From positions 62,001-126,000 of the forward strand of contig JAIXWF010000011.1 in assembly GCA_027482185.1 (NCBI GenBank): a DNA stretch of 64,000 bases, in the 5' to 3' direction. Each line of letters begins with the position of its first letter. Positions within the stretch are counted from its first letter, which is position 1. The position numbers and the translations under genes are program-made. Of this stretch, positions 1-8,769 are shown one piece after another. This stretch comes from Opitutaceae bacterium (GTDB lineage Bacteria > Verrucomicrobiota > Verrucomicrobiia > Opitutales > Opitutaceae). Under the pieces are notes generated by a model. It was not told the origin of the DNA and did no database searches. It was given only the letters and a program-made list of their open reading frames with translations.

Positions 1-1095
1 ATTTTCGATCCCAATCGCGGCCTGCCTGTCTTGGTGGTGAACGGTGACGTCAACCCCGTCACGTTTCCGCTCAATCCCAACAAGCTCCAGCAACTTCTCT
101 TCGGCACCTGCTACGTTGTCTGGGTGCCCACGGCCCACGGTTGGGGCGAGGCCTGGCGTACGCACTTTCCTGTCGGCTTCGGCTGCACCACGAACACCGT
201 CCGACTGTATCAGCCCGGGGCCAAACGCGACTCTGCTCACGATTCTGTCCGGCATCGGTTCTTCTCCGACGACGAAATCATGGCCCACGGGGGCGCCGCC
301 GCGTTCGTCGGAATGATCCGCGACGGCCTCACGCGTCGCTTGCTCGCCCCCCGACCGGGCCGCGTTGCCACCTGCGAGGACGTGCTTGCGCTGAGCGCTG
401 CCGCCGGTTTCGCCGCCCAGCGCCTCAAGCTCACCTCAAAGGAGGAAGAACTGGCCTTCTACGAGACGGAATACCAGCAACTGCTCGAAAAACACCGGAG
501 TTCCGATCAGCTGCTGCAGGAGCTGGACTCCGAACTTGCCCGAACGAAATCGGAGCTCGAGGCGCTCCGTCCTCACGCCGAGGACTTGGCGGCGGAACTC
601 GAAAAAACCAAGAGCGCCGCGGTGCCGGTTTTCAACCACAACGACCTCTTGCTGCGTTTCTTTAAAAACGAGGCCTCGGTCGTCGATCAGCTTCTGGCCC
701 TGCAGGCACTCTATCCCGATGCGCTTCATCTTCTTCCCGCGGCGCTCGTTTCGGCCGAGGACGCCGTTGGGTTCGAACAGCCGGAAGTCCTGCGGGAAAT
801 GTTGCTCCAACTCGTGACGGACTTTCGCCAATGCCTGCTCGACGGCAAAGGCACTCAGGAGGGCGTCAGGATTTTTGGCCGCAAGGCCTTCACGACCCGA
901 GAGTCGGACAACCTTAGCAGCAAGGGCCGCAACGCGCGCACCTTCTCTTACAAGGGTCAGCATGTCTTCATGGAGCAGCACCTGAAGATCGGGGTGAAAG
1001 ACTCAGAGGCGCATTGTCTGCGGGTTCATTTTCATTGGGATTCTCCCTCTCGGAAAATCGTCATCGGCCACTGCGGCAAACACCTGCCACTGTGA
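1..1095 (+). CDS. Uncharacterised coiled-coil protein, 5' end outside the window
   Basis: The frame is open from the first base, so the N-terminus is missing; 364 residues are visible. The first ~130 residues form a globular part with several Trp and Gly residues. Then comes a charged coiled coil (roughly residues 145-210), and then a conserved-looking C-terminal module with the motifs HLKIGVK and IVIGHCGKHLP. I have the impression of meeting that C-terminal module in hypothetical proteins of defence islands, but I cannot name the family. It lies upstream of the methyltransferase in the same direction, about 290 bases away, so it may be a separate unit. A 7-bp hairpin at 1271-1288 lies between them. 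No catalytic motif is evident. Confidence 0.7.
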   Translation: MFDPNRGLPVLVVNGDVNPVTFPLNPNKLQQLLFGTCYVVWVPTAHGWGEAWRTHFPVGFGCTTNTVRLYQPGAKRDSAHDSVRHRFFSDDEIMAHGGAAAFVGMIRDGLTRRLLAPRPGRVATCEDVLALSAAAGFAAQRLKLTSKEEELAFYETEYQQLLEKHRSSDQLLQELDSELARTKSELEALRPHAEDLAAELEKTKSAAVPVFNHNDLLLRFFKNEASVVDQLLALQALYPDALHLLPAALVSAEDAVGFEQPEVLREMLLQLVTDFRQCLLDGKGTQEGVRIFGRKAFTTRESDNLSSKGRNARTFSYKGQHVFMEQHLKIGVKDSEAHCLRVHFHWDSPSRKIVIGHCGKHLPL

Positions 1096-1387
1096 GTCCC
1101 GAGGCTGGCTCCTGTCGCGGCCAGCCTGGGCTCCGTCTTCGCATCTGCCACAAGGTTTTCGTTCCCTCTGCGACCCAGTCTGGCGCTACCGCCAGCAATC
1201 CCGTTCGTTCCGGATTGCCCAGCGGGGCCTGCCTGGGGGAGCCAGGGACATGTACGGCATCGTCCGCTTCGAGCCGGTCCGCCGGCTCATTGACCAATCG
1301 GCCAAAAGATGACGTGAGTAATGTGCGATTTAGGTTCGTCGCCGCGAAGCAAAGCCTTGTTACTCGCCGTAGTTTTTGCGCCATCGT

Positions 1388-4300
1388 ATGACTGCCCCTC
1401 TTTCGTCATCCCAATCGCTCCTGCTTGCCTTGGTTCCCGTTGATGGCTCCGCCATCGGAAACACCTCGCTTCGCGAGCAGCTCGGCTGGGAGGAGGCCGC
1501 TTACGTTGCGGTCCGAGATGAACTCGTCGCCGCCGGTGTCTTGGAAAAGGGCAAGGGCCGGGGCGGTTCGGTGAAACGCGTTGTGGCCGCCGTGCCCAAG
1601 ACCGAACTCTTCGCCGCCGAGGAGATCGAGTCCGTTATCCCCGAGTTAGAACGAGCTCGCCGCGCCTCTGCGGAATCCGCCGCCGCCAAGAAAGAGAAAG
1701 CGCCGGCCGCTGCCGCGCCGTTCACCGAGCACCGTTTCGCGGAAGCGACCCGCAAGAACCTGCCTGCCGCCGGCGATGCCCTTGGCCATGTTGAGGAGGC
1801 GGGAAAGATCACGTACGCCTACGATCCGCACCGTCCGCCCGTCTTGCGGTTCAACGAGGGCATCGTCGGCCTGCGAGAGTTGCTCGACGAGTCCCGCCGC
1901 CGGCCGCTCACCGTGGAGGAGACGGAAAAACTCGCCGCGTTGCTGGAGGCCCCGCAGCCGTGGTTGGAGTGGACGGGTAAACGGGAAACCCCCGACTTCG
2001 CGGTCGAGCCTGTGGCTCTGCACATCCACGAACGCGTGTCCGCCCAAGCCATCTTGAAGGCAGTGCGGCGCGAAGACATTCAGCGCGATCTCTTTGCCGA
2101 GGGCGCGCAGTCAGCCAAGGAAGCCCGCGCCTATTACCAGCACGATGTCGCCTGGGCCAACCGCCTCATCACGGGCGACTCCCTGCAAGTCATGACGAGC
2201 CTCGCCCGCCGCGAGGGCCTCGCCGGTCAGGTGCAGATGATCTATTTTGATCCGCCTTACGGCATCAAATTCAGCAGCAACTGGCAAAACGAGGTCGGCA
2301 AACGCGACGTGAAGGACAAGGACGAAGACCTCACCCGCGAGCCCGAGATGATCCGCGCCTACCGCGATACCTGGACACTTGGCGTTCACTCCTACCTGGC
2401 GTATCTGAAGCAAAGGCTGATCGTCGCCCGCGAGTTATTGAAGGACTCCGGCTCAATCTTTGTTCAGATTTCAGACGAAAACCTGCATCGTGTGCGAGCG
2501 GTGATGGATGAGGTTCTGGGGGCTGAAAATTTTGTTTCTCAGATAACCTTCCGCAAGGGCATGGCCCTAAGTTCTGACGCAATTTCTGGTGTTTGTGATT
2601 ATCTCGTCTGGTATGCCAAAGACGCATCGAAACTGCTCGTACGAACACTGTTTTACGAAAAAGAAGAGGGCCTTGATTCGGGGTACGCCACAGTAGAGAC
2701 GGACAATGGCGCTCCATATCCAGTCACTTCAGCTGAACGCGGCCGAATTTTTGGAACTCAACCACTGCATGCAGCCGGAACAAACCTATCTTCAATGTTT
2801 GCCATCAATGTCTTTGGAAGGGACTATATGGCGCCAAGACAAGGCTGGAAAACGAATGAAGAAGGTATGGTTCGTCTTTCGAGGGCGGCTCGAATCGCTG
2901 CTACCGATTCAGTCCTACGGTACAAGATATATTTGGATGATTATCCGGTATCCAAGCTGAGCAATTTGTGGAGTGGAATCACAGGAGAACCCGACAAGCG
3001 ATACGTGGTACAGACGTCTACAATTGTTGTGCAGCGTTGCATGCTAATGACCACGGAACCAGGCGACCTCGTGCTGGACCCGACTTGTGGCAGTGGTACA
3101 ACGGCCTACGTCGCCGAGCAATGGGGCCGCCGTTGGATAACTATCGATAGCTCACGTGTCGCCGTGGCAATCGCGCGTCAACGGCTGCTCACGGCTTCCT
3201 ATAACACCTACAAGACCAAAGATCCAGAAGCGGGATTCGATCCTAGCGCCCCGCAAAATCCGGCCCACGGTTTTCACTACAAGACCGTCCCGCACATCAC
3301 GCTCAAGAGTATTGCGCAGAATAAGGGCCTCGATCCCATCTTCGCCAAACATGAGCCCATACTTGTCGCCCGTCTCGCCGAATTAAACGCCACGCTCGCC
3401 GCCATCGCGGCCCCGCAAGCAGCCGCCCTGTGCCAGAAACTTGTCGCGAAGCTCCTAGCGAGGCACGTAGCCGACGGCGCCAACGCAGTTACCGATGCCG
3501 ATTACCGCCGCTGCCTCCTCCCCGGTACCGACAAGGCACTCATCCAGCCCGGCAAGAAGATCACCGACAAGCAGGCCAAGGCTTATCAGGCCGCCATCCC
3601 GCCCACCGCCGCATGGCGTGAGTGGGAAGTACCTTTTGACGCTGATCCCGAGTGGCCCGCACCGCTCGCCGCCTCGCTCGATGCATACCGCACCGCGTGG
3701 CGAGCCAAGATGGACGAGGTCAACGCCGCCATCGCCGCCAACGCCGAACAAGAGGAGTTGGTCGACCAGCCCGAAGTTGTGCGCGGCGTCGCCCGCGTGG
3801 CCGGTCCCTTCACAGTAGAATCTATGCGCCCACCCGAGACATCCCTCAAGGGCGAGGCCGATCACGAAGACGCACCCGGCCCCATCGGCGACGAGCCGGG
3901 CGAGCTCGAATCGTTCGAGACGACCACCGCACCTGAGCGTGATGTCACCAACGCTGCGTCGCACATCGAGCGCATGTTGGAACTGCTCAAGCACGACGGC
4001 ATCACCTTCACCGGCAACAAGCACGTCAAGTTCACCCAGCTCGACGCCGTCGAGAGCAGCTTCCTGCACGCCGAGGGCGAGTTTGCGGCCGAGGACGCTA
4101 AGCCGCACCGCGTGGCCATCGTTGTCGGCCCGGAGTTTGGCAGCGTCACCAGCTACCAAGTGGACAATGCCCTGCGCGTCGCCCATCGCCGGGGTTATGA
4201 CGACGTCGTCTTCGCCGGTTTCTCCTTCGACGCCACCGCGCAGGAAACCATCCAGGCCTACAACGACGAACCCCGCGCCGAGGTGCGTCTGCACATGGCG

Positions 4301-4756
4301 CAAATCCGCCCCGATGTGGGCATGAAGGACCTACTCAAGAAGACCCAGAAGGTGGAGCAGATCTTTACCGTCTTTGGCCAACCACGTACCCGCGTGGAGA
4401 CCAAGGCCGGCGAGGTTGTCGTCCACATGGACGGTGTCGACCTCTACGATCCTGTGGCCAATGCCCTGCAAGCCACCAGCGCCGGCAAGGTCGCAGCGTG
4501 GTTCCTCGACACCGACTACGACGGCAAAGTCTTCTGCATCTGCCAGGCCTTTTTCCCCGACAAGACGGCGTGGGACAAACTCGCCCGCGCACTCAAGACC
4601 AGCGTCTCCGAAGGCGCGTTCGAGGCACTCAGCGGCACCACGAGCCTGCCCTTCAAGCCCGGCCCCCGGCAATGCGTGGCAGTGAAAGTCATCGATCCGC
4701 GCGGCAACGAAGTCATGCGCGTGCACCGGCTCGGCGATACCTACGAGACCCGCTAG
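1388..4756 (+). CDS. Type III-like (beta-class) site-specific DNA methyltransferase
   Basis: The 1122-residue protein should methylate an adenine or cytosine amino group in DNA. The catalytic motif DPPYG is at residues 288-292. The SAM-binding motif DPTCGSGT starts at residue 564. Motif IV before motif I is the beta-class order of type III Mod enzymes. Residues 1-65 look like a winged helix, which is unusual for simple Mod proteins. The segment between the motifs, expected to be the target recognition domain, is clearly poorer in GC than the rest. The C-terminal ~300 residues are typical of large Mod-like partners of type III-like restriction helicases. ATG 1388 was preferred to TTG 1376. The next gene follows after 11 bases. 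The matching helicase-nuclease lies 4 kb downstream. Confidence 0.9.
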   Translation: MTAPLSSSQSLLLALVPVDGSAIGNTSLREQLGWEEAAYVAVRDELVAAGVLEKGKGRGGSVKRVVAAVPKTELFAAEEIESVIPELERARRASAESAAAKKEKAPAAAAPFTEHRFAEATRKNLPAAGDALGHVEEAGKITYAYDPHRPPVLRFNEGIVGLRELLDESRRRPLTVEETEKLAALLEAPQPWLEWTGKRETPDFAVEPVALHIHERVSAQAILKAVRREDIQRDLFAEGAQSAKEARAYYQHDVAWANRLITGDSLQVMTSLARREGLAGQVQMIYFDPPYGIKFSSNWQNEVGKRDVKDKDEDLTREPEMIRAYRDTWTLGVHSYLAYLKQRLIVARELLKDSGSIFVQISDENLHRVRAVMDEVLGAENFVSQITFRKGMALSSDAISGVCDYLVWYAKDASKLLVRTLFYEKEEGLDSGYATVETDNGAPYPVTSAERGRIFGTQPLHAAGTNLSSMFAINVFGRDYMAPRQGWKTNEEGMVRLSRAARIAATDSVLRYKIYLDDYPVSKLSNLWSGITGEPDKRYVVQTSTIVVQRCMLMTTEPGDLVLDPTCGSGTTAYVAEQWGRRWITIDSSRVAVAIARQRLLTASYNTYKTKDPEAGFDPSAPQNPAHGFHYKTVPHITLKSIAQNKGLDPIFAKHEPILVARLAELNATLAAIAAPQAAALCQKLVAKLLARHVADGANAVTDADYRRCLLPGTDKALIQPGKKITDKQAKAYQAAIPPTAAWREWEVPFDADPEWPAPLAASLDAYRTAWRAKMDEVNAAIAANAEQEELVDQPEVVRGVARVAGPFTVESMRPPETSLKGEADHEDAPGPIGDEPGELESFETTTAPERDVTNAASHIERMLELLKHDGITFTGNKHVKFTQLDAVESSFLHAEGEFAAEDAKPHRVAIVVGPEFGSVTSYQVDNALRVAHRRGYDDVVFAGFSFDATAQETIQAYNDEPRAEVRLHMAQIRPDVGMKDLLKKTQKVEQIFTVFGQPRTRVETKAGEVVVHMDGVDLYDPVANALQATSAGKVAAWFLDTDYDGKVFCICQAFFPDKTAWDKLARALKTSVSEGAFEALSGTTSLPFKPGPRQCVAVKVIDPRGNEVMRVHRLGDTYETR

Positions 4757-4767
4757 ATTCTTTAGCC

Positions 4768-5874
4768 ATGGCCCTCGCGAAGTTCTTCGAAGACGTCCGA
4801 GAAAGCTACCTTGAGGGGGTAGACGGCCGCATCAACGCGGTTTATGGTCGTGACCCGGAGCGGGAATGGAAGCTGACGGCCGCGACCGTCACCGAGGCAG
4901 TCGCCCTCCGCGGTCGTGACGGGATCCTATTCGACGACAACCTCGTCTTCAAAACGGGCCAACGGGTGATCTTTGAGATCGTCTGCGCTAGGGCGGATCT
5001 CGCCGTGGAGCTCAAATGGCAGACGGCGCAAAAAGGCGCCCTGACTACGCTGCCCAATGACGAGAATGCCGTCGTGCTCGTCTCGAAGCATGCCGTCTCC
5101 GGCGATCTTGTCGTTAGCTGCGGCAACTACGCCAAATCCTACCGGGTCTCCTTCATCGCAGGACACACACCCGAAAACCTGCCGGATTTCGCCGCTGAAC
5201 TCGCCAAGCTCACGGCCAATCCGCCCGCCTGGACCCAGACAACATTCGACCGCTTTCGCATCGGCATGGAATCGGTGCTGACCAACCACAAGTTGCCTGC
5301 CGATTTCTGCGACGGGATCCGGGAGTATTACCTCGGTCTCTTCCATGAACAGCGTCGGGAAGGTCGGTTTGTCGAAAGGCTAGACCGTGCCTATGTGCAA
5401 CTGGCGCCGTTTGTGCAATTCAGCCGCTTGGCGGCGCTCATCTGCGCCTACCATCTTTATCGAATCAATGCGTTCGAGGCACCCTTGGTGAAACAAATCC
5501 TCGGCCGGATTGGCCGGGTTGCCCGTTTCTTTTCCGGCGAGGTGGCAGCTATGGCTCCAGCGACCGGAGAGGCGCGCAAGTCCTCGCGGGAACTGCTGAT
5601 TGTTTCAGCCGTCGACGAAGCGATCATCGCGGCGGTAGAGCACCTGGATGAGGGAGACCTCGACCTCGCGGAGTCCTGCGTGGGAAACGCAGACTCGGCT
5701 CGGTGTGAAGTTGATACCCAGGCCTTGGAGAGAATCCACTTTTTGCGCCACCGGATCTGTTTGCGACGAGGTGACGCCCGCGGGACAGCGAAGTATGCGC
5801 TCCAATTGAGCAACTCGGGGTTGGCGAATTTTCGCGCGCTGGCCCAGTCGAAACCCGCGATGTCGGGGAAATGA
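4768..5874 (+). CDS. Unknown protein in the methylase-Hsp70 gene run
   Basis: I do not recognise this 368-residue protein. The N-terminal ~180 residues look like a mixed alpha/beta domain with alternating hydrophobic strands. The rest is predicted mainly helical (a Leu/Ala-rich stretch around residues 200-300), possibly a helical-repeat scaffold. No Walker, nuclease or methylase motif is visible. It begins 11 bases after the methylase stop, and its stop lies 4 bases before the next start, so it should be co-transcribed with both. The open frame extends further upstream inside the methylase gene, but ATG 4768 is the first start that avoids a long overlap. A role as an adaptor or target-recognition subunit is only a guess. 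Confidence 0.75.
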   Translation: MALAKFFEDVRESYLEGVDGRINAVYGRDPEREWKLTAATVTEAVALRGRDGILFDDNLVFKTGQRVIFEIVCARADLAVELKWQTAQKGALTTLPNDENAVVLVSKHAVSGDLVVSCGNYAKSYRVSFIAGHTPENLPDFAAELAKLTANPPAWTQTTFDRFRIGMESVLTNHKLPADFCDGIREYYLGLFHEQRREGRFVERLDRAYVQLAPFVQFSRLAALICAYHLYRINAFEAPLVKQILGRIGRVARFFSGEVAAMAPATGEARKSSRELLIVSAVDEAIIAAVEHLDEGDLDLAESCVGNADSARCEVDTQALERIHFLRHRICLRRGDARGTAKYALQLSNSGLANFRALAQSKPAMSGK

Positions 5875-5878
5875 TTTC

Positions 5879-6925
5879 ATGACTGAATTTAACCAGATTC
5901 CTACCTCCAAAGGACCCGCCGCAACTTCGGCACCGCTTCCTTTTTTCAAAGACAGCGGGGTCGCGCTGAAGGAGCTGCGAAAGTTTGAGCCGCCCTTCAC
6001 AGACGAGATGCGCGCCGACTTTTTGGAAAAGGTTGCCAAGAGCCCGATGGCAAAGCCCATCGCGTTTACCATTCTCGCTCTAGGCTGGGCCGGGAAAACG
6101 GACGCACGGTGGAACTTGATCCGGTCCGGCGTAAGGCAGCTGCTTTTGGGGGAGCGGGAGCACCCCGGCGGCAGGCATCTGGCAGACGCACGTGTGCGCC
6201 GGGCTTGGCTCGCCAGCGAGTTCAACACCGATCATCGCAGCGCCGCCGCCAAAGCCTACGTGGCAGACTGCGGCTATCTGCGCCCGCTCTACATCATCCT
6301 CAACGAGCCCGACAGCGAGGGCTGGCTGCATGCAGCGCTCGACGACTTCATGGTCGAGCTCGATGGAGCAATTGAAGTCGCGCAGGATGCGGGTCCCAAA
6401 AAAAAGCCCGCGGTGAACCTGACCGCGGCTCGGCGTTTGGCCTGGCAGATTTCTCGCCAGATCCCGACTAAACCAAATGGGCACAAATCGCTGCGCACGC
6501 ATCTGCACCTGCTCCAGGCCATCAACGCGCTGCACGTGGACCAAGGGACGAAACTCGAGTCTGCCCTTGAACAAGTCGAAACGGTAGATCGGTTGCTAAC
6601 GGAGGCCAAAGCCGAGACGGCGCGACTTCGGGCGGAAATTGAACAGACGGAGGCGAAGATTGGCGCCGAGCGTGCGCGTGCGGAAGGGATCGCAAGCGAA
6701 CTCCGTGCGTCACGGGATCAACAAGCACTGCAAAAAGGGATCGCCGACGCCAAGCTGAGCGACGAGCTGAATGCCCAACGTGCGGCGATCCGCGCCTACC
6801 TCCGGGAGCGAATCCAGAACGTCCGTCTCTACGCGGACCGCCCCGAACCGGCACGGGACAAGGTCGCGCGGCTTTGCGAAGAAATGGTCGCCTTCCTCGA
6901 CGATACAACCCGTGCGCCAAAATGA
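5879..6925 (+). CDS. Coiled-coil protein coupled to the Hsp70-like gene
   Basis: This 348-residue protein has a mostly helical N-terminal part and a long charged coiled coil from about residue 220 to 300. A short conserved-looking end contains LRERIQNVRLYADRP. Its stop codon overlaps the start of the Hsp70-like gene (ATGA), so the two are translationally coupled. By position and shape it could be the nucleotide-exchange or substrate-delivery partner of that ATPase, much as GrpE (also a long coiled coil) serves DnaK. This is inference: I see no GrpE signature. It has no membrane segment or signal peptide, so it should be cytoplasmic. Confidence 0.75.
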   Translation: MTEFNQIPTSKGPAATSAPLPFFKDSGVALKELRKFEPPFTDEMRADFLEKVAKSPMAKPIAFTILALGWAGKTDARWNLIRSGVRQLLLGEREHPGGRHLADARVRRAWLASEFNTDHRSAAAKAYVADCGYLRPLYIILNEPDSEGWLHAALDDFMVELDGAIEVAQDAGPKKKPAVNLTAARRLAWQISRQIPTKPNGHKSLRTHLHLLQAINALHVDQGTKLESALEQVETVDRLLTEAKAETARLRAEIEQTEAKIGAERARAEGIASELRASRDQQALQKGIADAKLSDELNAQRAAIRAYLRERIQNVRLYADRPEPARDKVARLCEEMVAFLDDTTRAPK

Positions 6926-8448
6926 AACCACTCGCTTTCGGCATCGATTTCGGAACCACCAATTCGCTCGTTTGCGCGTGGGGAAATGCCCTGCTCCGCG
7001 AGGAGCGCCCCGTGGCATTTTGGGACAACACGCCGAGCGGGAATCGCCCGCACCCTTCGATCGTATGGTATGGCCCGCACGTACATCCGAAGGTTGGCCT
7101 CGAGGCGCGTGCGAGCATCGGCAGCCATTCCACCAGCATGGGGCATGCGTTTGTCTCTTCGGTGAAGAGGAAGCTCGGGCGCAATGCGGAGGTTGAGCTT
7201 GTGGGGGGCCAAAGGAAACCGGCCTGGGAAGTGGCCAGCGAGATCTTCCGCCACCTAAGGGAACACGCCAAAGGGCACGCGATGATGAAGCAGTCGAAGC
7301 AGGAGTTGGTAGAATGCGTGGTGACCGTGCCCGTCGATTTCAACGGGCAGCAGCGGAGCGAGATTCGCCGTGCAATGCAGCGCGCAGGTCTGAAGCTGAG
7401 AAACTTCCTCCACGAGCCCTTTGCCGCGATGGTGAGCCATTTCTACGATCCGGTGAACAAGCTGCAGGGAATTGCGGGCAAACGCACCATTGTGTTCGAT
7501 TGGGGTGGTGGAACGCTGGATGTCTGCATCACCGAAGTCACCCAGGACGGCTCTCATGTTTTCGAGATCGCCCATGACGGCATTGCTGATCGCGCCGGCG
7601 ACGAATTCGACCTTCGCGTCATGCGGGCTCTCAAGCAAAAGTTTATCGCCCGCAGCAATCTGAAGATTGACGACCTCCCCCTCAGGGGGAACGCCTCGGA
7701 CCGATTTCGGTTGGCAGCGGAAAACTGCAAGATTGCGCTCAGCACGACGCAGGAGGAACGGATCGAGGTTCCAAGCCTTTTCGAGGCCTTTGGGAGGCAT
7801 CATGATCTCGAGGAGACGATGAGTCGGCAGGAGTTTGAGGAAATTGCTCGCGTCGAGATCGATGCCGCCGAGGCATGTGTTCAAAGATGCCTGAACAAGG
7901 CAGGACTCTCTCCCGGCCTCATCGACTACGTGCTGCTGGTGGGCGGGACCTCCAACATTCCTGCCGTGCGCTCGATGATGGAGCGAATGTTTGGGGCGCG
8001 GGTCGCCGTGGCCCACGAGCCGGATGCGGCGATTGCACGGGGCGCGGCGATTGTCGCTGCCGAGGAGTGGATACCCTACAACGTCAAAGACGTCGGAGTT
8101 CTGCTCTCAGACGGCACCATGTTCTCGGTCCTACCCGGAGGCCGCCCCTTGCTTGCGAGCGAAAGCCAGAAGTTTTCTTTCTACTGCATCGATCCGCGCG
8201 ATGGCGTCGCGCGGATTCAGATTGTGGAAAAAAAACGCAGTGGCGACCGCGCACTTTCCAGCCTCGCGGATTGCATGACGGTCAAGACCAATCCCGGAAT
8301 CCGGGAGGTGCGTTCACTGGATCGAATCACCACCCAGTTCATCGTTACGGAAGATGCCACGCTGCGCGTCGTGGCCCAATCCGCTTCTACGGGAAGCAAG
8401 AGTGAGATTGATATTCACGATCTGTGCTTCGGGCTGAAGCTACGCTGA
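6922..8448 (+). CDS. Hsp70-like (actin-fold) ATPase in a restriction gene cluster
   Basis: The 508-residue protein has the Hsp70/actin-fold ATP-binding elements: phosphate-1 motif GIDFGTTNS near residues 6-14, VTVPVDF near 135, phosphate-2 motif DWGGGTLDV near 193-201, and the adenosine motif LLVGGTSNIP near 335. A beta-rich segment of about 115 residues follows; it would be a small substrate-binding-like domain. The helical lid and acidic tail of DnaK are absent. It is far more diverged than housekeeping DnaK and sits among restriction genes, so a dedicated role (loading or remodelling a defence complex, or sensing phage protein) is likely but unproven. It overlaps the upstream coiled-coil gene by four bases, and the next gene starts 4 bases after its stop. 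Confidence 0.9.
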   Translation: MKPLAFGIDFGTTNSLVCAWGNALLREERPVAFWDNTPSGNRPHPSIVWYGPHVHPKVGLEARASIGSHSTSMGHAFVSSVKRKLGRNAEVELVGGQRKPAWEVASEIFRHLREHAKGHAMMKQSKQELVECVVTVPVDFNGQQRSEIRRAMQRAGLKLRNFLHEPFAAMVSHFYDPVNKLQGIAGKRTIVFDWGGGTLDVCITEVTQDGSHVFEIAHDGIADRAGDEFDLRVMRALKQKFIARSNLKIDDLPLRGNASDRFRLAAENCKIALSTTQEERIEVPSLFEAFGRHHDLEETMSRQEFEEIARVEIDAAEACVQRCLNKAGLSPGLIDYVLLVGGTSNIPAVRSMMERMFGARVAVAHEPDAAIARGAAIVAAEEWIPYNVKDVGVLLSDGTMFSVLPGGRPLLASESQKFSFYCIDPRDGVARIQIVEKKRSGDRALSSLADCMTVKTNPGIREVRSLDRITTQFIVTEDATLRVVAQSASTGSKSEIDIHDLCFGLKLR

Positions 8449-8452
8449 GTCC

Positions 8453-8722
8453 ATGAATAACCAAATGAACAGCAATCTCGTGGTTGCAGCGAATGTCTGG
8501 ATCGATGCGGAGAATCCGAACGGCACAACCGTTTGGCAGGCTGCCGAACAAATTCCGGGCGATCTGATGATCGATTTCATTGCGAAAGAGTTCCCCCATA
8601 TAAATCCACGCGATAAGCAGATCTTGGCTGGAAAGATGACGTCGGTGCAGATTCGGGAGTATCTGGAACGGCGATTCTTCCTTCATCACGGCGAGAAGGG
8701 TCCTGCTTTTGAAGACAGTTGA
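8453..8722 (+). CDS. Small unknown protein downstream of the Hsp70-like gene
   Basis: This 89-residue acidic protein has no motif I recognise. It begins four bases after the Hsp70-like stop, which argues for a real coupled gene. An N-terminal beta-like segment (LVVAANVWIDAENPNG) is followed by helices. It could be a co-chaperone, a regulator or an antitoxin-like inhibitor of the following nuclease-helicase; nothing in the sequence decides between these. A 47-base gap separates it from the restriction helicase. Confidence 0.65.
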   Translation: MNNQMNSNLVVAANVWIDAENPNGTTVWQAAEQIPGDLMIDFIAKEFPHINPRDKQILAGKMTSVQIREYLERRFFLHHGEKGPAFEDS

Positions 8723-8769
8723 TGATTCCCTTCTAGCGGCCACCCACGACTCCTAACGACAAACTTTTC

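Noticed and set aside
4498-4767. Longer upstream version of the unknown gene after the methyltransferase
   Set aside because: It would overlap the end of the methylase gene for 260 bases in a different frame, and the extra residues look random. ATG 4768 fits the spacing.
6922-8448. The Hsp70-like gene as the housekeeping dnaK
   Set aside because: It is far shorter (508 residues), lacks lid and acid tail, and is highly diverged; the true dnaK should accompany grpE/dnaJ elsewhere in the genome.
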